Position numbers and translations under genes: made by a program. DNA of 64,000 bases from a bacterium. Lineage in GTDB: Bacteria; Oederibacteriota; CAKKQC01. The stretch lies in assembly GCA_919901855.1 (NCBI GenBank), contig CAKKQC010000006.1, forward strand, positions 1 to 64,000, given 5' to 3'. This document shows, piece after piece, positions 53,574 to 61,495 of this stretch. Under the pieces are notes generated by a model. It was not told where the DNA came from and did not search any database. It was given only the letters and a program-made list of their open reading frames with translations. The first letter of the stretch is position 1; every line of letters begins with the position of its first letter.

Positions 53574-54785
53574 GTGGGGGTGCACGGGCGGGGGCTGTCC
53601 CGGCGGGAGTTCCTGGGGGCGGGGGTGGCGGCCGGCGCGGGCGCGCTCCTTCTGGGGGGCGCGGCCGGGGCCGTGGCGCCGGGCCGGGCCAAGGCGAAGG
53701 GCGGGGACGTCATGCCCCGGCGGGCGTTGGGGCGGACGGGCGCGGAGATCCCGGTGATCGGTTTGGGGGCGTCCGGTGACCTCAGCGCGGACCAGCTTAT
53801 CCTCGGCCAGTGCGTGAAGCGGGGCGTCACCTACTGGGACACTTCGGACAACTACTCCGACGGAAAGGCCGAGATCGGGATCGGCCGGTACTTCGCCAAG
53901 CATCCGGCGGACCGCAAGCGGGTCTTTCTCGTCACGAAGGCCGGGGTGGGGGACGCGGCGTCCCTGAACCGGCAACTGGCCCAGTCGCTCCAGCGGATGA
54001 AGACCGACCACATCGACGCCTACTTCTTCCATGGCGTGGATGGGATCGGCGAAGTGGACAAGCCCGAACTCAGGACCTGGGCCGAGGCCGCCAGGAAGGG
54101 GGGGAAGATCCGTTTCATCGGGCTTTCCACCCACAAGAACATGGCCGCGGTCATGACCGGGGCGGCGAAGCTCGGATGGATCGACTGCCTCATGACGACC
54201 TGCAACTACCGCATCATGCACGACGACGACATGCGGCGGGCCCTGGAGGCCTGCGCGGCGGCGGGGGTGGGGGTAGCGGCGATGAAGACGCAGGGCGGCG
54301 GGCCGATCAACGACACGGCGGCGGACCGCGAGCTGGCGGGGCGGCTGGTGGCGAAGGGCGTGACGCCCGAGCAGGCCAAGATCAAGGCCATCCTCGAGCA
54401 CCCGGAGATCGCGACCGCGTGCCTGTCGATGCCGAACGTCGAGATCCTTAAGTCCTGCGTGGCGGCGGTCATGGACGGGAAGAAGCTCGGGGCCGCGGGC
54501 CGCGACGCTCTCGCCGTCCACGCGGCGGCCACGCACGGCAGCGTCTGCGGCGCCTGCGGCCGGTGCGAGCGGGCCTGCCGGGTTCCGGTCAGCCGGGTCA
54601 TGCGCCACCTCATGTACGCCAGGAACTACGGCGATACCGCCATGGCGCGCGCGCGGTTCCGGGCGCTCGGGCCGGCCGTGCACGGCCGGATGGCCTCGGC
54701 GGATTTCTCCAAAGCCGAGCACGCGTGTCCGCACACCCTCCCGATCGGGAGGCTGATGAAGGAGGCCCTCCTTGAACTCGCCTGA
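53574..54785 (+). CDS. Tat-exported Fe-S aldo/keto reductase, copy 2
   Basis: A 403-residue paralog beginning with GTG 1 nt after copy 1. Tat motif SRREFLGAGVAAGAGALL. The whole tetrad is present: Asp89, Tyr94, Lys122 and His153 (YFFHGVDG). The C terminus has a complete CGACGRCERAC and later CPHTLPIG. NAD(P)H is scarce outside the membrane, so electrons probably come through the Fe-S cluster from the polyferredoxin encoded upstream (inference). The last 14 nt overlap the next gene. Confidence 0.82.
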   Translation: MGVHGRGLSRREFLGAGVAAGAGALLLGGAAGAVAPGRAKAKGGDVMPRRALGRTGAEIPVIGLGASGDLSADQLILGQCVKRGVTYWDTSDNYSDGKAEIGIGRYFAKHPADRKRVFLVTKAGVGDAASLNRQLAQSLQRMKTDHIDAYFFHGVDGIGEVDKPELRTWAEAARKGGKIRFIGLSTHKNMAAVMTGAAKLGWIDCLMTTCNYRIMHDDDMRRALEACAAAGVGVAAMKTQGGGPINDTAADRELAGRLVAKGVTPEQAKIKAILEHPEIATACLSMPNVEILKSCVAAVMDGKKLGAAGRDALAVHAAATHGSVCGACGRCERACRVPVSRVMRHLMYARNYGDTAMARARFRALGPAVHGRMASADFSKAEHACPHTLPIGRLMKEALLELA

Positions 54786-56289
54786 TCGCATCCTCGCGGC
54801 GTTTCTGATCTTCTCCGTCTGTTCCGGCCCCGTCAGTTCCGTCACCTTCGCCGCGGCGGCCGCGAAGAGCGTGATCATCCTCGTCGGGGACGGCATGGGG
54901 GTCGAGCAGATCCGGGCGGCCAGTCTCGCCCTGCGCGGCGCGGACGGGCGGACGGCCATGCAGGGCCTCCCGGCGGCGGGCCGCGCCGCCACGCATTCGG
55001 CCGACGAGGGCGTCACCGACCCCGCGGCGGCGGCGACGGCGCTGGCCACCGGGCGCAAGACCAACAACGGGGTCCTGTCGATCTCGGCGGGCGGCACCCC
55101 GCTGAAGACGATCCTGGAGGCGTGCCGGGACGCCGGGAAGGTCACGGGGCTGGTCTCGGACTCCCGGATCACGGGGGAGACCACGGCCGGCTTCGCCGTG
55201 CATTCCGAAAACGCGGGGGCCGACTACGAGCTCGCGGGGATGATGGTGGCGGCCAAGGTGAACCTCCTGCTCGGGGGCGGGAAGAGCCACTTCCTCGCGC
55301 CCAAGAGCGAAGCCTGGGTGGGCGTGAACGTCCTGGACGCCAAGGGGAAGAAGATCCTGACCATCACGGACACCGTGAATTGGTCCGAGTACCGGACCCT
55401 GACGCACTCCTTCCTCGCGCCGGCGGGGGCGAAGAAGGCGAGCGTGTGGGTGTGGCGCCAGTCCGGACCGCTCGGCCTCTACCTCGACGACGTCCGGCTG
55501 GAGCCGCAGGACGACAAGGGGAACGTCACGGGCCCCGGCCGGCTCATCGACCCCGGGTTCGAGGGGGGCGGGCTGGAGGGATGGAGCGACTGGGGGCACT
55601 CGCACGCGGTTCCCGACGGCGGCTCCACGGTCCTGAAGGTGACGGGCCAGGGCGGCGGCGAAAAGACCGTCGACATCACGGCGGGCACGAACTGGTCCGT
55701 CGCATACCGCGTCCGGCTGGACGACCCGAAGGCGCCCGGCGCGGCCGCCTCTCCCTGGGACCGGGCGGCGGCGCAGGGCTATGCCCGGATCGCGACGCTG
55801 TCCGAGCTGGCCGGCGCCAGGGGCGGGAACATTCTCGGGCTCTTCGGGGACGGGGACCTCGGGGAGTCCGAGGGGGATCCGACGCTGGCCGGTTTGACCG
55901 GCGGGGCGCTCGGCGTCCTGGGCGGGGCCCCGGGCGGGTTCCTGCTCGTGGTGGACGGGAGCCGGATCGACCGGGCCTGCCGCGCGAAGGACGAGAAGAG
56001 CATGCTCCGGCAGGTGCAGGCCTTCGACGCCGCGGTCGCGGACGCGGTCGAGTTCGCGAAGAGGAAGGGCGACGTCCTGGTCGTCGTGACGTCCGGGTAC
56101 GAGACCGGGGGCGTCAAGGCTTCCGGAACCGACGCCGGGAGCCTGCGGGTGACGTTCGGCGGCGGCGATGCCACGGCGGCCCGAGTCCCCGTCTTCGCCT
56201 TCGGTCCCGGCTCCGAGGGCTTCACGGGCGAGATGGACAACACCGAGATCGGCCGCAAGATCGCGGCCGCCCTGGACCTTCGGCTCTAG
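54772..56289 (+). CDS. Degenerate alkaline phosphatase-like exported protein
   Basis: A 505-residue protein with a TTG start overlapping the reductase gene and a Sec signal (ILAAFLIFSVCSGPVSSVTF). The PhoA fold is clear: IILVGDGMGVEQ, TDPAAAATALATGRKTNNG, VDGSRIDRACRAKD, VTSGYETGG and GEMDNTEIGRKI. The active site is lost: nucleophile serine is Pro84, the metal ligands corresponding to E. coli Glu322, His331, Asp369, His370 and His412 are Asp395, Arg404, Gly442, Tyr443 and Asp466. Only Asp40 and Asp400 remain. Residues about 182-320 are an inserted carbohydrate-binding-like beta-sandwich (LYLDDVRLEP, DPGFEGGGLEGW). Probably a binding protein, not an enzyme. Confidence 0.75.
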   Translation: MNSPDRILAAFLIFSVCSGPVSSVTFAAAAAKSVIILVGDGMGVEQIRAASLALRGADGRTAMQGLPAAGRAATHSADEGVTDPAAAATALATGRKTNNGVLSISAGGTPLKTILEACRDAGKVTGLVSDSRITGETTAGFAVHSENAGADYELAGMMVAAKVNLLLGGGKSHFLAPKSEAWVGVNVLDAKGKKILTITDTVNWSEYRTLTHSFLAPAGAKKASVWVWRQSGPLGLYLDDVRLEPQDDKGNVTGPGRLIDPGFEGGGLEGWSDWGHSHAVPDGGSTVLKVTGQGGGEKTVDITAGTNWSVAYRVRLDDPKAPGAAASPWDRAAAQGYARIATLSELAGARGGNILGLFGDGDLGESEGDPTLAGLTGGALGVLGGAPGGFLLVVDGSRIDRACRAKDEKSMLRQVQAFDAAVADAVEFAKRKGDVLVVVTSGYETGGVKASGTDAGSLRVTFGGGDATAARVPVFAFGPGSEGFTGEMDNTEIGRKIAAALDLRL

Positions 56290-56313
56290 CGGTCCCGGGT
56301 TCCGCCCGGGGGA

Positions 56314-56364
56314 CTTGACATATAACTTGACTTATACTGGACATACGGATAGGCTGTCCGTATG
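56314..56364 (+). promoter_or_regulatory. fic promoter: direct repeats and start-codon palindrome
   Basis: Three imperfect 12-bp repeats run head to tail: CTTGACATATAA (56314-56325), CTTGACTTATAC (56326-56337), TGGACATACGGA (56338-56349). TTGACT (56327-56332), 17 nt and TAGGCT (56350-56355) form a promoter whose -10 is 6 nt before the ATG. A perfect palindrome CATACGGA-N7-TCCGTATG (56342-56364) covers the -10 and ends with the ATG. Binding here would block transcription; the hairpin could also hide the start codon. Confidence 0.65.
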
Positions 56365-57366
56365 AGCTACCAGCCGCAGTTCTCCGTCAGCCCCCGCCTC
56401 CTCGCGCTCATCGGGGAGATTTCGGTCCTCCGGGAGCGGGTCCTGTCCTCGGCCGTCCAGGTGCCATGGGTCCCCGCGCTCCAGAAAGACGCACGGGAAC
56501 GCACGACGCATGGGTCCACGTCGATCGAGGGCAATCCGCTCGGGCTCGCGGAGGTCCGGATGCTCGACGAAGGGAAGCCCGTCCTGTCGGCGGACGAGAA
56601 GTCCCGGCGCGAGGTCCTGAACCATCTGGCGGCGCTCCGGCAGATCGAGAAGTGGGAGCGCAAATCCCGGATCGCGCACGACGACGTCCTGCGGCTCCAT
56701 GAGACGGTCATGCGGGGCGTCCTGGCGGGGGAGCTCTCGGGTCGCTACCGTCCGTTCGGTGTCCGCGTCGGGACGCACATCGCGCCCGGTGCCGAGAAGG
56801 TCCACGCCCTGATGACCGACCTCCTCGGCTGGGTCAACGGGGAGTCCCGGGCGTGGTCCCCGGTGGTGTCATCGGCGGTCGTCCATTTCCGGTTCGAGGA
56901 CATTCATCCGTTTGCCGACGGGAACGGCCGAACGGGCCGTCTGCTCGCGCTCTGGGAGCTCTACCGGAGGGGGTTCGACACCCTTCACATCTTCTCCGTC
57001 GACGAGTACTACTGGGAGCACCGGCCGGCTTATTACAGGGCCTTTGAAGAGGTCAGGCGGGGGGATGGGGACCTCACCGGGTGGATCGAGTTCGCGGCGA
57101 CGGCCGTCAAGGCGACCCTCGAAGACGTGACGAAGCGGACGGCAGGCCTCTCCGCGCGGGCGAAGGGCGCTACGCTGGTTCTCCGTCCCCGGCAGGAACG
57201 GCTCTTGGAGCTCCTCCGGGAGAAGAAGAGCCTCTCGCCCGCGGAAATCTGGGCGGCTCTCGGCGTATCGCGCCAGGGCGCTCTCGACCTCGTGCGGCCG
57301 CTCATCGCGGCCGGGCTCGTGAAACGGATTGGCACCCGCAAATCTGGGAAATACGTGATTCCCTGA
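56362..57366 (+). CDS. Fic-family AMPylating enzyme with HTH domain
   Basis: A 334-residue Fic protein. The catalytic loop HPFADGNGRTGR is complete. The N-terminal inhibitory helix motif STSIEGNPL is present in the same chain, making it a self-inhibited (class II) Fic. A C-terminal winged helix (about 275-334: LLREKKSLSPAEIWAALGVS, GLVKRIGTRKSGKYVIP) could bind DNA, perhaps the palindrome over its own start codon. It transfers AMP to a protein target, unknown here. Confidence 0.88.
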   Translation: MSYQPQFSVSPRLLALIGEISVLRERVLSSAVQVPWVPALQKDARERTTHGSTSIEGNPLGLAEVRMLDEGKPVLSADEKSRREVLNHLAALRQIEKWERKSRIAHDDVLRLHETVMRGVLAGELSGRYRPFGVRVGTHIAPGAEKVHALMTDLLGWVNGESRAWSPVVSSAVVHFRFEDIHPFADGNGRTGRLLALWELYRRGFDTLHIFSVDEYYWEHRPAYYRAFEEVRRGDGDLTGWIEFAATAVKATLEDVTKRTAGLSARAKGATLVLRPRQERLLELLREKKSLSPAEIWAALGVSRQGALDLVRPLIAAGLVKRIGTRKSGKYVIP

Positions 57367-57416
57367 TTCCGCATGGATCGGCGGGTCTCCCGCTTGGGCG
57401 ATATGATATGGGCGTC

Positions 57417-58649
57417 ATGCCGCACAGAGTTCACTGCAGGGATACGTGGTGGCGTGGTAAGTCGATGGTGTTCCTCGCGGTACTGCATATCTCTTCTGCG
57501 GCGGCGGCTTCGAGATCATCCGTAAACAACGCTCTCCTAGTCCTCTTCTCTCAGGTAACTGACGGCCGCATTGGGCCGCAGGTGGAGGTGTGGCGCGTAT
57601 CGTCGGATGGGAAAGCTGACTTTCTGAAGGGCTTCGGTCCCGCCTCGCCCTGGATACAGGGCTATCCCTCCTATTGGCCGGTCCCGTCACCTGATTCTAG
57701 AATGGTTGCATTCGTCAGGGACCTCAACGTGTGGATTTGGGATGTGGAACGTGACAAGGTGTGGAAGGTAACCCGGATCGGGCGGCCGGGAGACACAGGA
57801 TACGCGGATGTCCTCACACTTGTCGGCCCATGGTCCCGCGACGGGAAGAAGGTCGTCTACTGCGTCACCAATAGCAATTGGTCTAGCGGCGGGATGACCG
57901 ACCTCGTCGATCCTCGCAAGGTCCGGCGAGCTCCCTATGGCTCCTACGTATACGATATTGCCTTGCGCAGGTCCCGTCTGGTGTCTGGAACGGGCTGGGA
58001 TGTGGTCGGGTGGGACGCGAACGACGAGGTCCTTCTCCAGCCTTCCCCGCCCAGCGCGTCTCTCTTCAGCGTTGACGCGGGCGGCCGACTCCGCAAGGTC
58101 TGGGAAGATCCCGGACTCGGCGGGGGGATCCCCCGGATCGGCCACATCTCCGTCGGGGGAAACGGCTCGAAGCTGATCGCATTCGTCCGTGCTGACGGGT
58201 ACCGGCTAAGAACCACCGGCGAGTGTGGCGATATCGTCGAGATTGACCTGCGAAAGGGCACTGTCCGGATATTGACAACGTATTCCAGTGACGAGTCCGC
58301 ATCCCATTGGGTATGCAGGGCTATTCTCTCGCCCTCCGGCAGCCATGTCGCCTGGATGGGGAAGCCACGAAGAAGGGTTCTGGGGATGTTCGGAGGCTGG
58401 TATTCCGCCCTCGTTGTTGATGGCCGGGAACGGTTACGGATCCCCCCGTGTGATGCCGATGCCGTCAAGCGGATCGGAGCCCACACTCCCGGCCGATCCG
58501 TCTTCCCCGTTCCTGAGATATGGATTGACGAACGGACCGTTGTCCTCATCTGTCGCGCGGAGCTCACGGTTGTGGATGTCACTACAGGGCGGATTCTGGG
58601 GCGGCATCCGATTCAGCATGGAAACGAGTCAAGTCCACCTGCGAAGTAG
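57417..58649 (+). CDS. Exported beta-propeller (PD40/TolB-like) protein
   Basis: 410 residues from ATG 57417; ATG 57408 and 57465 are alternatives. A hydrophobic stretch (SMVFLAVLHISSAAAA) about 16 residues in suggests export. At least two PD40 repeats (SPDSRMVAFVRDLNVWIWDV, LSPSGSHVAWMGK) and other blade-like units (GKKVVYCVTNSNW) indicate a propeller. TATGAT (57402-57407) is upstream. It probably binds proteins or peptides; function unknown. Base composition is less G+C-rich than its neighbours. Confidence 0.6.
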   Translation: MPHRVHCRDTWWRGKSMVFLAVLHISSAAAASRSSVNNALLVLFSQVTDGRIGPQVEVWRVSSDGKADFLKGFGPASPWIQGYPSYWPVPSPDSRMVAFVRDLNVWIWDVERDKVWKVTRIGRPGDTGYADVLTLVGPWSRDGKKVVYCVTNSNWSSGGMTDLVDPRKVRRAPYGSYVYDIALRRSRLVSGTGWDVVGWDANDEVLLQPSPPSASLFSVDAGGRLRKVWEDPGLGGGIPRIGHISVGGNGSKLIAFVRADGYRLRTTGECGDIVEIDLRKGTVRILTTYSSDESASHWVCRAILSPSGSHVAWMGKPRRRVLGMFGGWYSALVVDGRERLRIPPCDADAVKRIGAHTPGRSVFPVPEIWIDERTVVLICRAELTVVDVTTGRILGRHPIQHGNESSPPAK

Positions 58650-58681
58650 CAGGTGCGGGAGGTGCGTGATCTCTTAGAAAC

Positions 58682-58719
58682 GCGAAAGGCCGTCCGCTGA
58701 GTCGCGTCCGGCCTTTCGC
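58682..58719. terminator. Terminator between convergent genes
   Basis: Stem GCGAAAGGCCG / CGGCCTTTCGC (11 bp) around a 16-nt loop, between the ends of the propeller gene and the aspartic protease gene. On the minus strand it is followed by TTTCTAAGA; on the plus strand by TTGATAG. It could serve both genes. Confidence 0.6.
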
Positions 58720-58763
58720 TTGATAGAGCCCGTTGCGCAAGAGTGCTTTCGTGCGGGTCGTGG

Positions 58764-59159
58764 TCAATCCACCTCCGTGATTTCGGGATCGTGCATGTCG
58801 CGGCCCATGACGACGCGGGTCGACCCGTTACGGTTCTTGATCGAGATGTCCCACTTATGCATCGTGCCGGCCCCGATGATTATCTCGCGGGCGAGATTGG
58901 CCGCCACCAACGCGTCGTCCATGATGACCTTCTTGCCGACCCTGATCAGCAGCTCGGCGGTCCCCGTGATCCGGAGGCGACTGCCGCGGGTCGCGGCGCG
59001 AAGCCGCAATGGAGCGGGGAGAGGACGCACCGTCGTGCCACGGGGGAGGCAGTTGCGCCGCACGATGGTGTAGAAGGAGCCCGTGTCGAAGACCGCCGGG
59101 ACGGTGGCGGACTTCCGGCGGCCCGAGGTGATGACAATGGAGAGAACCGGCTTGCTCAT
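58764..59159 (-). CDS. Small retropepsin-like aspartic protease
   Basis: A 131-residue clan AA protein. The catalytic motif is VFDTGSFYTIV (about residues 22-32), followed by ITGTAELLIRVGKKVIMDDAL and the second hallmark EIIIGAGTMHKWDISI. At this size it should act as a dimer, like retroviral proteases. A perfect TATAAT (59182-59177, minus) lies 17 nt before the start with GGGAAA between. It stands alone; bacterial members are often intramembrane-free regulators of unknown substrate. Confidence 0.7.
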   Translation of the reverse strand: MSKPVLSIVITSGRRKSATVPAVFDTGSFYTIVRRNCLPRGTTVRPLPAPLRLRAATRGSRLRITGTAELLIRVGKKVIMDDALVAANLAREIIIGAGTMHKWDISIKNRNGSTRVVMGRDMHDPEITEVD

Positions 59160-59195
59160 GGGTGTTTCCCGCGATGATTATACCCCCGAAATGCG

Positions 59196-59226
59196 AACGG
59201 CCGGCTGGAGGATCCAGCCGGCCGTT
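59196..59226 (-). terminator. Terminator of por-nfn operon
   Basis: Perfect 13-bp stem AACGGCCGGCTGG / CCAGCCGGCCGTT with loop AGGAT, 19 nt beyond the nfnB stop. The following minus-strand bases (CGCATTTCGGGGG) contain only a weak T-run. Placement between operon end and next promoter supports termination. Confidence 0.7.
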
Positions 59227-59245
59227 CCGTTGAGAGGCCTTTGGG

Positions 59246-60643
59246 TTACTTGCCGCCCGAGAGGTCCTTGTGGATCGCTTCCGCCGCACGCTTGCCCGCG
59301 CCGGCCGCCAGGATGACGGTCGCGGCGCCGGTGACCGCGTCACCGCCGGCGTACACGTGCTTGCGCGAGGTCAGGCCGGACTTCTCGTCCGCGACGAGAC
59401 AGCCGTGCTTGTTCGTCTCCAGCCCCTTCGTCGTCTTGACCAGGATGGGGTTCGGGCTCGTCCCGATGGCCAGCACGACGTTGTCGGCGGGGAAGATGAA
59501 CTCCGACCCCGGAATCGGGACCGGGCGGCGGCGTCCGTCGGGCCCGGGCTCGCCGAGCTCCATCCGCTGGAGCTTGAGGCCCGTCACCCAACCCTGCTCG
59601 TTGCCCACGATCTCGACCGGAGCGGTCAGCCAGTTGAACTTGATGCCTTCCTCGAGCGCGTGGTGGTATTCCTCCACCCGCGCCGTCATCTCCTTCTCGG
59701 ACCGGCGGTAGACGATGAGGCTTTCCTCCGCGCCCATGCGCATCGCGCTCCGCGCCGAGTCCATGGCCGTGTTGCCGGCCCCGATGGTCGCGACCCTTTT
59801 CCCCACCTTGAGGGGCGTGTCGGACTCCGGGAACTGGTACGCGCGCATGAGGTTGATCCGGGTCAGGAACTCGTTGGCCGAGTAGACGCCCATCAGGTTC
59901 TCGCCCGGTATCTTGAGGAAGGTCGGGAGGCCCGCGCCGGTCCCGATGAACACCGCCGAGAAGCCGAGCTTGTCCATGATGTCGTCGAGCGTGATCGTCC
60001 GGCCGACGATGACGTTGGTGACGATCTCGACGCCCGAGTTCTTCATCATCCCGATTTCCCAGTCCAGGATCGCCTTCGGGAGGCGGAACTCGGGGATGCC
60101 GTACCGGAGCACGCCGCCCGGGGCGTGCAGGCCCTCGAAGATCGTGACCTGGTAGCCGAGGCGGGCGAGCTCGCCTGCGCACACGAGACCGGCGGGACCC
60201 CCGCCGATGACGGCCACCTTCTCCTTGCGCTTCTTTCCCTGGGACACCGGCGGCGGAGCCTGCGAGCGCTCCCAGTCGGCGACGAACCGCTCGAGATGGC
60301 CGATGCCGATCGGCTGGAACTTCTTGACCATGTGGCAGGTCATCTCGCACTGCGCTTCCTGCGGGCAGACGCGTCCGCAGATCGCGGGCAGGGGGTTGGC
60401 CGTGCGCAGGATCTGCGCGGACTCGGCCATGTTGCCCGTGGCGATCGCGTGGATGAACTGCGGAATCGGGATGTTGACCGGGCACTCGTCCACGCACGCG
60501 GCTTCCTGGCACCTCAGGCACCGGTCCGCCTCGAACATCGCGTGCTGGAGCGTGTAGCCCTGGTTGACCTCGAGGAAGTCCTTGTTGCGGATGTTCGGGG
60601 CCCGCTCCGGCATCTTCGTCTTCTTGGCGCTCTTTACTGGCAT
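59246..60643 (-). CDS. nfnB: NfnB-type NADPH-binding flavoprotein subunit
   Basis: A 465-residue GltD-like subunit. The N-terminal domain binds two [4Fe-4S] clusters (CLRCQEAACVDECP, CGRVCPQEAQCEMTC). An FAD site (VAVIGGGPAGLVCAGELARLG) and an NADPH site (VATIGAGNTAMDSARSAMRM) follow, with a C-terminal YAGGDAVTGAATVILAAGAG. With NfnA it couples NADH and reduced ferredoxin oxidation to NADP reduction (electron bifurcation). A glutamate synthase small subunit is unlikely as no large subunit is present. The start shares one base with the nfnA stop. Confidence 0.88.
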   Translation of the reverse strand: MPVKSAKKTKMPERAPNIRNKDFLEVNQGYTLQHAMFEADRCLRCQEAACVDECPVNIPIPQFIHAIATGNMAESAQILRTANPLPAICGRVCPQEAQCEMTCHMVKKFQPIGIGHLERFVADWERSQAPPPVSQGKKRKEKVAVIGGGPAGLVCAGELARLGYQVTIFEGLHAPGGVLRYGIPEFRLPKAILDWEIGMMKNSGVEIVTNVIVGRTITLDDIMDKLGFSAVFIGTGAGLPTFLKIPGENLMGVYSANEFLTRINLMRAYQFPESDTPLKVGKRVATIGAGNTAMDSARSAMRMGAEESLIVYRRSEKEMTARVEEYHHALEEGIKFNWLTAPVEIVGNEQGWVTGLKLQRMELGEPGPDGRRRPVPIPGSEFIFPADNVVLAIGTSPNPILVKTTKGLETNKHGCLVADEKSGLTSRKHVYAGGDAVTGAATVILAAGAGKRAAEAIHKDLSGGK

Positions 60644-61491
60644 CAGACTCCTCCCGCCGCGGCAGCCGCGAGCTTCTTGGCGGCGACATCCTGTTCCTGC
60701 ACGTACATCTTGCCCCGCCGTACGGCCTCGTCAAAGTCCACCTGGTGCGCGTCGAAGCACGGCCCGTCCACGCAGGCGAACTTGGACTGCCCGTTGATGG
60801 TGACCCGGCAACCGCCACACATCCCCGTGCCGTCGATCATGAGCGGATCGAGCGACACCTGGGTCGGGATCTTGGCATCCCGCGTGGCGTTGGCGACCGC
60901 CCGCATCATGACCATCGGACCGATGGCGATGACCTGGTCCGGCTTGCCCGGGGCCCCGCCCTCGATCATCTGCTGCAGCCGCTGGGTCACGAAGCCCTTG
61001 AACCCGACCGACCCGTCGTCGGTGCAGAGCTCGACGTTCTTCGCGACCTTCTTCACCTCGTCCACGAGGATCAGGAGGTCCTTGTTCCGGGCCCCGTTGA
61101 TGACCGTGGTCTTGTCGCCCCGGGCGGTGAGTTCCCGCATGAGGCAGAGGAGCGCGGCGACGCCGAAGCCGCCGCCCACGCCCACGATGTGACCGCCGGC
61201 CGGGATGACCGTCGGGTTGCCCAGCGGTCCGACGATGTCCAGGATCTCCTGGCCCACCTCGTGCGCGCCCAGGCGCCGGGTCGTGGCTCCGACCTCCTGA
61301 ATGACCAGCGTGAGGATGCCCCGGTCGCGATCGTAGTCCGCGATCGTGAGCGGGATGCGCTCCCCGCCCTCGCGGACCCGGAGGATGACGAACTGCCCGG
61401 GCCTCGCGGCCTTCGCCACGAGCGGCGCGTCGATCCGGAAGAGCTTCGTGACCGGCGTCAGAATCCGCTTCTCGAGAATCTTGTATGGCAT
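60643..61491 (-). CDS. nfnA: NfnA-type FAD/[2Fe-2S] subunit
   Basis: A 282-residue ferredoxin-NADP reductase-fold subunit. FAD binding: RPGQFVILRVREGGERIPLT; nucleotide binding: HIVGVGGGFGVAALLCLMRE. The [2Fe-2S] cluster motif is DGTGMCGGCRVTI followed by FACVDGPCFDAHQVDF, matching sulfide dehydrogenase/Nfn small subunits. Placed 4 nt after porAB, so ferredoxin made by Por would be used directly by Nfn. Confidence 0.88.
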   Translation of the reverse strand: MPYKILEKRILTPVTKLFRIDAPLVAKAARPGQFVILRVREGGERIPLTIADYDRDRGILTLVIQEVGATTRRLGAHEVGQEILDIVGPLGNPTVIPAGGHIVGVGGGFGVAALLCLMRELTARGDKTTVINGARNKDLLILVDEVKKVAKNVELCTDDGSVGFKGFVTQRLQQMIEGGAPGKPDQVIAIGPMVMMRAVANATRDAKIPTQVSLDPLMIDGTGMCGGCRVTINGQSKFACVDGPCFDAHQVDFDEAVRRGKMYVQEQDVAAKKLAAAAAGGV

Positions 61492-61495
61492 GGCG

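Noticed and set aside
59246-60643. Glutamate synthase small subunit
   Set aside because: Sequence type is shared, but no large subunit is present and the gene is coupled to an NfnA-type subunit and por genes.
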